Shown piece after piece: positions 24,867 to 32,584 of a DNA stretch of 64,000 nucleotides. Both the position numbers and the translations under genes were made by a program. The DNA is from Mesorhizobium loti CJ3sym (GTDB lineage Bacteria; Pseudomonadota; Alphaproteobacteria; Rhizobiales; Rhizobiaceae), in the NCBI RefSeq assembly GCF_000472785.1, contig NZ_AXAL01000009.1, forward strand, positions 1-64,000. The letters run 5' to 3'. How positions within the stretch are numbered: the first letter of the stretch is position 1; every line of letters starts with the position of its first letter. The notes beneath the pieces are model-generated. The model did no database searches, was not told the origin of the DNA, and saw only the letters and a program-made list of their open reading frames with translations.

Positions 24867-25637
24867 TCAGCCGCCCAGCGCTTCGCAAACCAGGCGCGCG
24901 GTCTCGGCGCCGGAAAAATTCTGCTGGCCGGTGATCAGATTGCCGTCGCGTATGGCAAAGTCTCGCCAAAGCCCGGCCTGGACGTAGTTGGCGCCGATTG
25001 CCTTCAGCTCATCCTCGATGCGCCAGGGCATCAGATGCTTGCCGCGCTCGAGCGCGCCCATCTCCCAGGTCGCGTTGTCGGCGAAATCCTCCTCGGCATT
25101 GGCGAAACCGGTCACCGTCTTGCCGGCAACGAGCAGCGATCCGTCGGCGCGCCTGGCGTAACGCAGCAGCGCGGTGCCGTGGCAGAGCGCTGCCGCCACC
25201 TTGCCCGCTTCATGGAAGGCGACGAATATCCTTTGCAGCGTTTCCGCGCGGTCATAGCTGAACATTGGTGCCTGGCCGCCGGCAACGACGATCGCGTCGA
25301 AACTGTCGACGTCGATCTCCGCCACCGGCCGCGTGGTTTCCACCAGAGCGGCCAGTTTCGGGCTCGACAGGAAGCCGAGCGAGATAATATCGGTTTCGGA
25401 ATAGCCTGAAGCGTCACGCGGATCGCTCAGCGCGTCGGCCTCGCATCTGCCGCCTTCAGGCGAAAAGATCTCCACGGCGTAGCCGCGTTCGGTAAAGGCG
25501 AACCACGGATGCGTCAGCTCGCTCCACCAGAAGCCGACCGGCCATCCGGTGGTGGTCGAAATGGCCGGATTGGCGATGACGATCGCCACACGCTTCGGCT
25601 TGCGCGCATTGACCGGATTGGCATCCCTGACACTCAT
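24867..25637 (-). CDS. DJ-1/PfpI family protein (type 1 glutamine amidotransferase-like, Hsp31/glyoxalase III-like)
   Basis: This 256-residue protein has the DJ-1/PfpI fold: VAIVIANPAISTTTGWPVGF, the acidic nucleophile partner in VEIFSPEGG (about residue 61), DAIVVAGGQAPMFSY and the elbow cysteine C152 in AALCHGTALL. The large insertions resemble Hsp31-type proteins, which act as glutathione-independent glyoxalases or protein deglycases. It is divergently transcribed from an HxlR regulator, a common pairing in which HxlR controls an aldehyde-detoxifying gene. Confidence 0.9.
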   Translation of the reverse strand: MSVRDANPVNARKPKRVAIVIANPAISTTTGWPVGFWWSELTHPWFAFTERGYAVEIFSPEGGRCEADALSDPRDASGYSETDIISLGFLSSPKLAALVETTRPVAEIDVDSFDAIVVAGGQAPMFSYDRAETLQRIFVAFHEAGKVAAALCHGTALLRYARRADGSLLVAGKTVTGFANAEEDFADNATWEMGALERGKHLMPWRIEDELKAIGANYVQAGLWRDFAIRDGNLITGQQNFSGAETARLVCEALGG

Positions 25638-25748
25638 CGTGGCTCTCCCTTATGTAGCTGTCGCCGACAAAGCCAGACCATGCAATCTGGCCACATGGCC
25701 GGGCAAAATCCGCTTCCGTCGCGGCGGCGCCTTGCCTAGGGTCGGCGC
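25638..25748. promoter_or_regulatory. Divergent promoter region between the DJ-1/PfpI and HxlR genes
   Basis: This 111-bp region must carry both promoters and the presumed HxlR operator. I see a CCAGACCATGCAATCTGG-type inverted word pair (CCAGA/TCTGG) but no other clear dyad. Confidence 0.35.
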
Positions 25749-26102
25749 ATGACCCAACGCGGAAGACTCTATGGCTGCCCGGTCGAGTTCGCGCTCGATG
25801 CGCTCGGCGGCAAGTGGAAAACGGTGATCATCGCGCGGATCAAGCAGAGCCCGCTGCGCTATTCCGAATTGCGCCGCTTGATCCCCTCGCTGTCCGACAA
25901 GATGCTGACGCAGCGCCTGGCCGATCTGGTCGAGATCGGCTTCGTCGTGCTGGAGACCTCGCCGGACGGCAAGGCGCGCTATGCTCTGACCGGACGCGGC
26001 CACGATCTGGCCGTAGCGCTCCAGGCGCTCTACGACTGGGGCAGCCTGCATGGCCGTGCGGAAGGCGTGCGCTTCCGCACCGACATCGACGCGGCGGCTT
26101 AG
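25749..26102 (+). CDS. HxlR-family transcriptional regulator
   Basis: This 117-residue winged-helix protein has the HxlR signature: YGCPVEFALDALGGKWKTVI with the conserved N-terminal Cys and GGKW, then LRYSELRRLIPSLSDKMLTQ, RLADLVEIGFV and the wing SPDGKARYALTGRG. HxlR proteins respond to electrophiles such as formaldehyde, quinones or methylglyoxal, often via the N-terminal Cys. The divergent DJ-1/PfpI gene is the likely target. Confidence 0.93.
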   Translation: MTQRGRLYGCPVEFALDALGGKWKTVIIARIKQSPLRYSELRRLIPSLSDKMLTQRLADLVEIGFVVLETSPDGKARYALTGRGHDLAVALQALYDWGSLHGRAEGVRFRTDIDAAA

Positions 26103-26115
26103 CAACTTTCGTCCC

Positions 26116-26763
26116 TCAGCTCGCATCGGCAAGCGCACCGCAAAAGCCCGCGACATCTGACATGACGGCCTCACCGAGGTAACGCAGCGTCGCCAACGAG
26201 CGGTCGCGCGCTTCACGGTTGCCGAAGCCGCAGGCGTCCTCGATCACCACGGCCACAAAGCCGGTGTCGGTCGCCTGGCGGACGGTCGGCTCGATGCCGA
26301 TCTCCATGGCGATGCCGGCAAGGGCAATGGTGCGGACGCCGCAATCGCGGAGCGCAAAGCCAAGTGCGGTGGAATCGAAGGCCGACATGGTCAGCTTGTC
26401 GAACACGGCTTCATCAGCACGGGGCGCGAGTTCGGGGACGATGCCCGTCGCGTCAGTGTCGCGCAAAAACCACGGCTCGACCATGTCGGGACTGCTGCGG
26501 CGCTGCCAGGCCATGGCGGTGCGCAACTGGGTGGCGCCCATCCATTTGCGCGGCAAGGACAGATGGCGCGTGAACGCCACCCGCATGCCGGCCGAGCGCG
26601 CGGCTTCGAGCACGATGCCGGTGCGTTCGACAATCTCAGCCGCGCCGGCAAGCTGGCGGCAAATGCCGACCTGCATGTCGTAGACCACCAGCGCCATGCG
26701 GTGCGGTTCGCACCATTCGAACAGGCTGGTCGGGATCTCTATGCCTTCGCTGGACCGGATCAT
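26116..26763 (-). CDS. Isochorismatase-like hydrolase lacking the usual catalytic cysteine
   Basis: This 215-residue protein has the cysteine-hydrolase fold: ALVVYDMQVGICR (D29), FDKLTMSAFDST (K123) and the nucleophile loop LAGIAMEIGIEPTVRQATD. Most hydrolytic members carry Cys where this protein has Gly156, so the hydrolase triad is incomplete. A Gly/Ile version of this loop occurs in a sizeable isochorismatase subgroup. It may be a C-O lyase-type or non-hydrolytic member, or rely on another residue. It overlaps the upstream small gene by four bases (operon). The start is the internal ATG at 26763; the upstream frame is shadow sequence. Confidence 0.85.
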   Translation of the reverse strand: MIRSSEGIEIPTSLFEWCEPHRMALVVYDMQVGICRQLAGAAEIVERTGIVLEAARSAGMRVAFTRHLSLPRKWMGATQLRTAMAWQRRSSPDMVEPWFLRDTDATGIVPELAPRADEAVFDKLTMSAFDSTALGFALRDCGVRTIALAGIAMEIGIEPTVRQATDTGFVAVVIEDACGFGNREARDRSLATLRYLGEAVMSDVAGFCGALADAS

Positions 26764-27092
26764 GCCGCGGTCCGGTCCCAGGGTCTGGCGATGTCGACGC
26801 TGGGGTCGAACAGATATTCGAGCGGCAAGGGTGCAGAGTCGAAAGCGAGGAACTGCCATTCCAGCAACCCGGCCTTCGACAGCGGGAAGTCGTCGGTGTA
26901 GCGGCGCGCTTGCTCGACGCTGTCGAGTTCGAAAACGATGATGACGCCGCCGACATCGGCGCGGGCATAGTTTTCGCGCACGATGCCTGCCTTCCACAGC
27001 CGCCAGACATTCGACACCTCATCGCGCAGATAGGGTTTCAGATCGTCGAGGGTGACGCCGGGCTTGAAGTTGTCATAGGCAATGATCTTCAT
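26760..27092 (-). CDS. Small ferredoxin-like fold protein (muconolactone-isomerase-like)
   Basis: This 110-residue protein begins MKIIAYDNFKPGVTLDDLKP and contains GGVIIVFELDSVEQARRYTD and LPLSKAGLLEW-type segments, a pattern of dimeric alpha/beta barrels (muconolactone delta-isomerase-like or YCII-like). It likely binds a small hydrophobic molecule. The substrate is unknown. It is translationally coupled to the isochorismatase-like gene, and the divergent RidA gene completes a cluster that suggests catabolism of a small organic amide or lactone. Confidence 0.75.
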   Translation of the reverse strand: MKIIAYDNFKPGVTLDDLKPYLRDEVSNVWRLWKAGIVRENYARADVGGVIIVFELDSVEQARRYTDDFPLSKAGLLEWQFLAFDSAPLPLEYLFDPSVDIARPWDRTAA

Positions 27093-27260
27093 CGGCTGTC
27101 TCCTCTTGGGATGTCAGGATCGCGCGGCCGGCTTGTTTCGGCCGGTATCCCGTTCGGCTAGCATGTTGAAAATGGCCGCTTCAACGAACGAGATGGTTCG
27201 TTGAAGCGGTGGGCCGAATGCCCTTTCGTGGCGCGGCATCCGGTGGAGAGGGACAAGAGA

Positions 27261-27662
27261 ATGGTTATCGAGCGGCTGAACCCGAAAGGGATGCACAGCA
27301 ACCCGGCCTATTCGCAGGGCGTGGCGCTGCCGGCCTCGGCGCGCATCGTGCTGATCGGCGGCCAGAACGGCGTCGATGCCGCTGGCCAGGTCGTCGGCAA
27401 GGGCGACATCGCGGCACAGACCAGGCAGGCGCTCGCCAATCTGGCGATGGTGCTCGAAGCCGGCGACGCCAGGCCGGACGATCTTGTGCGCCTGTCGATC
27501 TACATTGTCGGCGATGCCGACATCAGGCCGGCTTTCGGCGTCTGGATGGCGTTCTGGGCCGATCGTGGGCCGCCGCCAGTAGTGACCGGCATTCGCGTCC
27601 TTGGCCTCGCCAATCCGGATTTCCTGATCGAGATCGAGGGCCAGGCCGCGGTTGAGGCATAA
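27261..27662 (+). CDS. RidA family (YjgF/YER057c/UK114) protein
   Basis: This 133-residue protein has the RidA fold: MVIERLNPKGMHSNPAYSQG, VLIGGQNGVDAAGQVVGKGD, QTRQALANLAMVLEAGDARP and DDLVRLSIYIVGDADIRPAF. Classical RidA deaminates reactive enamine/imine intermediates from PLP enzymes and has a key Arg near the C-terminus; here the matching region reads VTGIRVLGLANPDFLIEIEG. It belongs to one of the Rid subgroups and its exact substrate is open. The ATG at 27261 follows GGAGAGGGACAAGAG. It is divergent from the muconolactone-isomerase-like gene. Confidence 0.85.
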   Translation: MVIERLNPKGMHSNPAYSQGVALPASARIVLIGGQNGVDAAGQVVGKGDIAAQTRQALANLAMVLEAGDARPDDLVRLSIYIVGDADIRPAFGVWMAFWADRGPPPVVTGIRVLGLANPDFLIEIEGQAAVEA

Positions 27663-27790
27663 TGGATCAGGCACCTCTTGGAATTTCATTCCCCGTCTGG
27701 CCGGGTGATTGGCACGTTCTATCTTCTTTCCAACTGTAAACGGCTGGAAAAGGAGCTACGCTGCCGCTCCGTCGGCTCAATCAAAAAGTA

Positions 27791-27840
27791 GAGCATGGTG
27801 TCGTCCGAAAACCGCTTCACACTTTTCGGCATCCATGCTC
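27791..27840. repeat. Short palindrome, family E copy 2
   Basis: Arms GAGCATGG / CCATGCTC with an inner CCGAAAA...TTTTCGG pair, the same design as 13870 and 41671. It lies 30 bases before the cystathionine beta-synthase start and thus could sit in the 5' leader of that message. Confidence 0.75.
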
Positions 27841-27870
27841 TGGACGGTCGCTTGATCAGGGAGCTTCGAT

Positions 27871-29310
27871 ATGAGCGAGCACGGAAAAGCTGCGCCAGGC
27901 AGCACCCCCTCGGACGGCCCATCGTCCCGCCTGCGCCCACCTTATGCGTCGGTTCTCGACCTCATCGGCCAGACGCCGGTGGTCGAGCTGACCAAGTTCG
28001 ACACCGGAAAATGCCGGCTGTTCATCAAGCTTGAAAGCCAGAATCCCGGCGGCTCGATCAAGGACCGCATCGCGCTGTCGATGATCGCGGCGGCCGAGAA
28101 AGAGGGCAAGCTGAAGCGTGGCGGCACCATTGTCGAGGCGACCGCCGGCAATACCGGCCTCGGACTTGCCCAGGTCGGCATTCCCAAGGGCTACCGCATC
28201 GTGCTGGTCGTGCCCGACAAGATGTCGCGCGAAAAAATCCAGCATCTGCGGGCGCTGGGGGCGGAAGTACGCATGACACGTTCCGATGTCGGCAAGGGTC
28301 ATGCCGAATACTACCAGGACATTGCCGAGAAGCTCGCGGCGGAGGTGCCCGGTGCCTTCTATGCCAACCAGTTCGCCAATCCGGCCAACCCGCTGGCGCA
28401 TGAGACGACCACCGGCCCTGAGATCTTTTCGCAGCTCGACGGCAATGTCGACGCGGTTGTCGTCGGCGTCGGTTCGGGCGGCACGCTGACCGGGCTTGGC
28501 CGCTACTTCGCCGAGGTCTCGCCGAAGACGGAAATGGTGCTGGCCGACCCGGTCGGTTCGGTGCTGGCGCCGCTGATCAAGACCGGCAAGATGGAAGAGG
28601 CCGGCAGCTGGACTGTGGAAGGCATCGGCGAGGATTTCGTGCCGCCCAATGCCGATCTGTCGCTGGTCAAGAAGGCCTATTCCATCACGGACAAGCAGAG
28701 CATGCTGGCGGTGCGCGATCTCTTGTCTCGCGAAGGCATCCTGGCCGGCTCGTCGTCGGGCACGCTGCTGTCGGCCGCCTTGCGCTATTGCCGCGAGCAG
28801 ACGACGCCGAAGCGCGTTGTCACCTTCGTCTGCGACAGCGGCAACAAGTATCTGTCGAAAGTGTTCGACGATTTCTGGCTGGCCGAACAGGGATTGGCCG
28901 AGCAGGAACATCATGGCGATCTGCGCGACCTGGTGATGCGTTCGCACCGCACCGGTGACACGGTCTCTGTCGGCCCGGACGAAAGCCTGCTCAATGCCTA
29001 TGGCCGCATGCGCCGCTCGGATGTGTCGCAGCTGCCGGTGCTCGACAATGGCAAGCTCGTCGGCATCGTCGACGAAAGCGACATACTGGCCAAGGTCGAA
29101 GGCCCGCATGACGGCCGCTGGGAGCGCTTCAACGGCCCGGTGCGCACGGCGATGACGTCCAATCTGCACACGCTGCAGGCCAGCCAGACGCTGGACGCGC
29201 TGCTGCCGGTGTTCGACCGCAACGAGGTCGCCATCATCTTCGACGGCGACGAGTTCGTCGGCCTGATAACCCGCATCGACCTGATCAACCATCTGAGGCG
29301 CGCACGATGA
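27871..29310 (+). CDS. Cystathionine beta-synthase with C-terminal CBS-domain pair
   Basis: This 479-residue PLP enzyme condenses serine and homocysteine to cystathionine, the first step of reverse transsulfuration. The PLP lysine is K64 in PGGSIKDR, the phosphate loop is GVGSGGTLTGLG, and EATAGNTGLGLAQVG marks the substrate loop. Two CBS domains fill about residues 335-479 (RSDVSQLPVLDNGKLVGIVD and EVAIIFDGDEFVGLITRIDL). In eukaryotic CBS this module binds S-adenosylmethionine; here the effector is unknown. The N-terminal haem-binding segment of animal CBS is absent. It overlaps the gamma-lyase gene by four bases. Confidence 0.94.
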   Translation: MSEHGKAAPGSTPSDGPSSRLRPPYASVLDLIGQTPVVELTKFDTGKCRLFIKLESQNPGGSIKDRIALSMIAAAEKEGKLKRGGTIVEATAGNTGLGLAQVGIPKGYRIVLVVPDKMSREKIQHLRALGAEVRMTRSDVGKGHAEYYQDIAEKLAAEVPGAFYANQFANPANPLAHETTTGPEIFSQLDGNVDAVVVGVGSGGTLTGLGRYFAEVSPKTEMVLADPVGSVLAPLIKTGKMEEAGSWTVEGIGEDFVPPNADLSLVKKAYSITDKQSMLAVRDLLSREGILAGSSSGTLLSAALRYCREQTTPKRVVTFVCDSGNKYLSKVFDDFWLAEQGLAEQEHHGDLRDLVMRSHRTGDTVSVGPDESLLNAYGRMRRSDVSQLPVLDNGKLVGIVDESDILAKVEGPHDGRWERFNGPVRTAMTSNLHTLQASQTLDALLPVFDRNEVAIIFDGDEFVGLITRIDLINHLRRAR

Positions 29311-30488
29311 CCAAACATACCCCGCCAGCCGGCAAGAACCGCCTGGCCTTTTCGACGCGCACCATCCATGGCGGCCAGAGCCACGACCCGCTGACCGGCG
29401 CGGTGATGGTGCCGATCTATGCCACCTCGACCTTTGCCCAGCAATCGCCCGGCGTGCACAAGGGTTTTGAATACGCCCGCAGCCAGAACCCGACGCGCTT
29501 TGCCTTCGAGCGCGCGGTGGCCGATCTCGAAAGCGGCTCGGCGGCCTTCGCCTTCGCTTCCGGGCTGGCGGCGATCTCGACGGTGCTGGAACTGCTTGAC
29601 AGCGGCGCCCACATCGTCGCCACCGACGACATTTATGGCGGTTCCTTCCGGCTGATGGAGCGGGTGCGCAAGCGCTCGGCCAATCTGCAGGTCTCCTTCG
29701 TCGACTTCACCGACCTTGCGGCGGTCGAAGCCGCGATCCGGCCGGACACGAAACTGCTGTGGGTCGAGACGCCGACCAATCCGCTGCTGCGCATCGTCGA
29801 CCTCGAAGGCGTCGCCGCGCTCGCCAAGCGCAAGGGCATCCTGTCGGTTGCCGACAACACGTTCTGCAGCCCGTACATTCAGCGGCCGCTGGAGCTCGGC
29901 ATCGATATTGTCGTCCACTCGACGACCAAATATCTCAATGGCCATTCCGACATGGTTGGCGGCGTGGCCGTCGTCGGCGACAACAAGGAGCTCGCCGCCC
30001 AGCTGAAATTCCTGCAGAACGCCATCGGCGCCATATCGGGCCCGTTCGACAGTTTTCTCGCTCTGCGCGGCCTGAAGACGCTGGCGCTCAGGATGGAGCG
30101 TCATTCCGAAAACGGGCTGAAGATCGCGCAGTGGCTGGAAGCCCGCAAGGATGTGCGCCGGGTCATCTATCCCGGCCTCGCCAGCCACCCGCAGCACGCC
30201 ATCGCCGTCCAGCAGATGCATGCCTTTGGCGGCATGATCACCGCCGTGCTCGACCGCGACCTTGCCGGCACCAAACGCTTCCTCGAACGCACGCAACTGT
30301 TCACGCTGGCTGAAAGCCTCGGCGGCGTGGAAAGCCTGATCGAACACCCGGCGCTGATGACGCATGGGTCTATTCCCGCCGAAAAGCGGGCGGAGATCGG
30401 GATTTCGGATTCGCTGGTCAGGCTGTCGGCGGGGATCGAGGATGTCGATGATTTGATCGCGGATCTGGAGCAGGCGCTGGGGGGATAG
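29307..30488 (+). CDS. Cystathionine gamma-lyase (Cys/Met metabolism PLP enzyme)
   Basis: This 393-residue enzyme cleaves cystathionine to cysteine, 2-oxobutyrate and ammonia. Family features: TRTIHGGQSHDPLTGAVMVP, YSxSQNPTR-type segment (YARSQNPTRFAFE), SGLAAISTVLELLDSGAHIV, DNTFCSPYIQRPLELGIDIV and PLP Lys K208 in HSTTKYLNGHSD. C-terminal SLGGVESLIEHPALMTHGSI is typical. Coupled translation with the beta-synthase makes a complete methionine-to-cysteine route next to the sulfonate genes. Related enzymes (cystathionine gamma-synthase, methionine gamma-lyase) cannot be excluded from sequence alone. Confidence 0.93.
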   Translation: MTKHTPPAGKNRLAFSTRTIHGGQSHDPLTGAVMVPIYATSTFAQQSPGVHKGFEYARSQNPTRFAFERAVADLESGSAAFAFASGLAAISTVLELLDSGAHIVATDDIYGGSFRLMERVRKRSANLQVSFVDFTDLAAVEAAIRPDTKLLWVETPTNPLLRIVDLEGVAALAKRKGILSVADNTFCSPYIQRPLELGIDIVVHSTTKYLNGHSDMVGGVAVVGDNKELAAQLKFLQNAIGAISGPFDSFLALRGLKTLALRMERHSENGLKIAQWLEARKDVRRVIYPGLASHPQHAIAVQQMHAFGGMITAVLDRDLAGTKRFLERTQLFTLAESLGGVESLIEHPALMTHGSIPAEKRAEIGISDSLVRLSAGIEDVDDLIADLEQALGG

Positions 30489-30508
30489 ACCTTCAACCGC
30501 CAAGGCTG

Positions 30509-30662
30509 GCGCCGCCCCTCATTGCCCTGCCGGGCATTTCTCCCCGTAAACGGGGCGAAAGAGGCTAAGCGCTGCCGCCGGTGATTGGCGAAAGCGGCGA
30601 TGACAGCGTCCCTCGCCCCGTTTACGGGGAGAAGATGCCGGCAGGCAGGTGAGGGGCGGCGC
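30509..30662. repeat. Intergenic palindromic repeat, family C copy 1
   Basis: Outer arms GCGCCGCCCCTCATTGCC... / ...GGTGAGGGGCGGCGC and inner arms TCTCCCCGTAAACGGGGCGA / CGCCCCGTTTACGGGGAGA. The second full copy is at 43283. It lies between the gamma-lyase and the GlxA-type regulator. Confidence 0.88.
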
Positions 30663-30728
30663 TGACGGTCCAGGTTCAAGCATCGGCCAGATTGACCTGG
30701 CGCGCCATTCGCCCGAGATGTAGCGCCC

Positions 30729-31697
30729 ATGGCGACGCGCGAACCCGAAAAACCCAACGAGCCGCTCACCTTCGCGGTGTTGGTGTTCCCCGGCTTTCCG
30801 ATGATGGCGTTCAGTTCGGTCATTGAGCCGTTGCGCGCCGCCAATGTGCTGGCGAAGCGGCAGTGCTATCGCTGGATCATCGTCGGCGGCACGAAAGGTT
30901 CGGTCGAGGCCTCGAACGGCGTCGTCATCCAGCCGGGCTTTTACGCCGAGGATGCGCCGAAGGTCGACCGCATCGTCGTCTGCTCGGGCGGTGACGCCGA
31001 TCATCTCGTCGCCGAGGGTGCGGCGAGCTGGATCCGCCGCAGCCTGCGCAATGGCGCCCATATTGGCGCGGTGGCGGATGCGGCCTTCTTCCTGGCGCGG
31101 GCCGGCCTGCTCGACGGCCATGCCTGCACCTTGCACTGGACCAGCCAGGCTGCCTTCACCGAGGCGTTCCCCAACATCGAGCTGCGGCGCGACCTCTATG
31201 TCATCGACCGCAAGCGTTTCACCTCGGCCGGCGGTGTCGGCAGCCTCGACATGATGCTGGAGATCATCACCCGCGATTACGGCGCCGAACTTGCCGCCGG
31301 TGTCGCCGAATGGTTCGTGCACAGCCAGCTGCGCTCCAGCGTCGACCGCAAGCTGATGCCGCTGCGCCTGCGCACCGGCGTCCAGAACGAGCTGGTTCTG
31401 TCGGCCATCGCCATCATGGAGGATGCGGTGGAGGAGCGGCTCGGCATGGCGGAGCTGACGGCGCGCCTTGGCGTGTCGTCCGACAAGCTCGAACGCTCGT
31501 TCCGCTCCGAACTCGCCATCTCGCCCAACGGCTACTATCGACGGCTCAGGCTGAAGCGCGCCGCCGATCTCTTGGCGCATTCGACGCTTGCCGTGCGCGA
31601 CGTGGCGCTGGCCTGCGGCTTTGCCTCGATGTCGAGTTTCGCGCGGGCCTTTCGCGAGGAGCATGGCCACCCGCCTAAGCTGGCGCGGAGGCATTAG
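30729..31697 (+). CDS. GlxA-family transcriptional regulator (DJ-1/PfpI sensor plus AraC DNA-binding domain)
   Basis: This 322-residue protein joins an N-terminal DJ-1/PfpI-like sensor (LTFAVLVFPGFPMMAFSSVI, FYAEDAPKVDRIVVCSGGDA, GLLDGHACTLHWTSQAAFTE) to a C-terminal AraC/XylS double HTH (LTARLGVSSDKLERSFRSEL and VRDVALACGFASMSSFARAF). Members regulate catabolism of glycine betaine, carnitine, arginine and related compounds in Pseudomonas and rhizobia. The usual nucleophile position reads DAAFFLARAG without Cys, as expected for a ligand sensor. The target is unknown; the downstream DddP-like/hydrolase cluster is a candidate. Confidence 0.92.
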   Translation: MATREPEKPNEPLTFAVLVFPGFPMMAFSSVIEPLRAANVLAKRQCYRWIIVGGTKGSVEASNGVVIQPGFYAEDAPKVDRIVVCSGGDADHLVAEGAASWIRRSLRNGAHIGAVADAAFFLARAGLLDGHACTLHWTSQAAFTEAFPNIELRRDLYVIDRKRFTSAGGVGSLDMMLEIITRDYGAELAAGVAEWFVHSQLRSSVDRKLMPLRLRTGVQNELVLSAIAIMEDAVEERLGMAELTARLGVSSDKLERSFRSELAISPNGYYRRLRLKRAADLLAHSTLAVRDVALACGFASMSSFARAFREEHGHPPKLARRH

Positions 31698-31871
31698 GAC
31701 TAGAATTGGCTGGTTGCCGTCAACGGCCGAAACGACCAGAAAGCGGAGTATCAAACCCGCGATCCGAAGGAACCGTGCCACTTGGGATACGTCAATAACG
31801 TTCCATCTTCTAAACGGGGCATTAAGGCGACAGGTGCATTCTGAATCCTGGAAGATTCTGCCGGGAGTAAA

Positions 31872-32369
31872 ATGTACATCTTGATCGGTGACAAACGAGC
31901 TGTCGTAAGATTGCCCATTATCGTTGGCACTATTGCTATCTTTTTCATCCTCCTACTCTGGTTGATCGGACAGGCTTCGACATCGAACGCCGTGATTGTG
32001 ATGAACTTGTTTTTTGTCTTGGGACTAGGTGCAATCTATTTTTGCCTTCGCCTTGATCATCAAGAAAGCGTGTGGAGACCTTGGGCGACTTTTTTAGACT
32101 CACCCATCCAATTTACGATATTTTTGTACATGATTTACAGCTCGTTGGGGCTGTTGTTTATAATGCGAGACAGAATTTCGAATACTTTACCCCAGTTTTC
32201 GCTCGCGTTGATTTTCTTGCTGACGGTCTTTCCGGACGCGCTCCTCTTTCTGCGCGCAAGAGCAGGCAATGGGGCCCCCGTCTATGAAAAGGCAAATCGT
32301 GTTGCCTTTTGGATGTTGATCATCGTTCTATTCATTTCGTTCGCTGCGGGATTCCTCGCGAGAGATTAA
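31872..32369 (+). CDS. Hypothetical four-helix membrane protein of low GC content
   Basis: This 165-residue protein begins MYILIGDKRAVVRLPIIVGT with CCGGGAG before the ATG. Four hydrophobic segments: IIVGTIAIFFILLLWLIG, AVIVMNLFFVLGLGAIYFCL, IQFTIFLYMIYSSLGLLFIM with LALIFLLTVFPDALLFL, and FWMLIIVLFISFAAGFLA. I recognise no family. The gene and its flanks are clearly AT-richer than the neighbours and use rarer codons, a sign of recent acquisition. No mobile-element gene is next to it. Confidence 0.65.
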   Translation: MYILIGDKRAVVRLPIIVGTIAIFFILLLWLIGQASTSNAVIVMNLFFVLGLGAIYFCLRLDHQESVWRPWATFLDSPIQFTIFLYMIYSSLGLLFIMRDRISNTLPQFSLALIFLLTVFPDALLFLRARAGNGAPVYEKANRVAFWMLIIVLFISFAAGFLARD

Positions 32370-32490
32370 TGACACCTCCGGCCGAGATACGTTGAGGTGT
32401 GACCACGAGAGCGTAGAGACGCAAATTTTCATCGTCCGATTTGGCTCAAGCCCGAGCGTTCGGATTGATTCGTTTTGGCCGAAGTGCAGC

Positions 32491-32528
32491 GGCATTCCGC
32501 ACAACAAATGCGGTTTTCCGCACAATGC
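32491..32528. promoter_or_regulatory. Operator-like motif TCCGCA-N6-ATGCGGT-N-TTCCGCA, copy 2
   Basis: Located 57-94 bases before the start of the DddP-like gene, in the expected promoter zone. All fixed bases and both spacings equal those of the copy at 6438 before the binding-protein gene, while the N6 differs (CAACAA here, GGAGTT there). It probably binds one common regulator. Confidence 0.5.
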
Positions 32529-32584
32529 TTTCGCCCCTCCTGCGCCATGGTCAGGCCTCATAATCAAGCCAAGGCCGAACCCCC

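Noticed and set aside
27856..29292. 478-residue minus-strand frame opposite the cystathionine beta-synthase
   Set aside because: His/Arg/Asp-rich mirror translation of a conserved gene, no family motif and no start signal.
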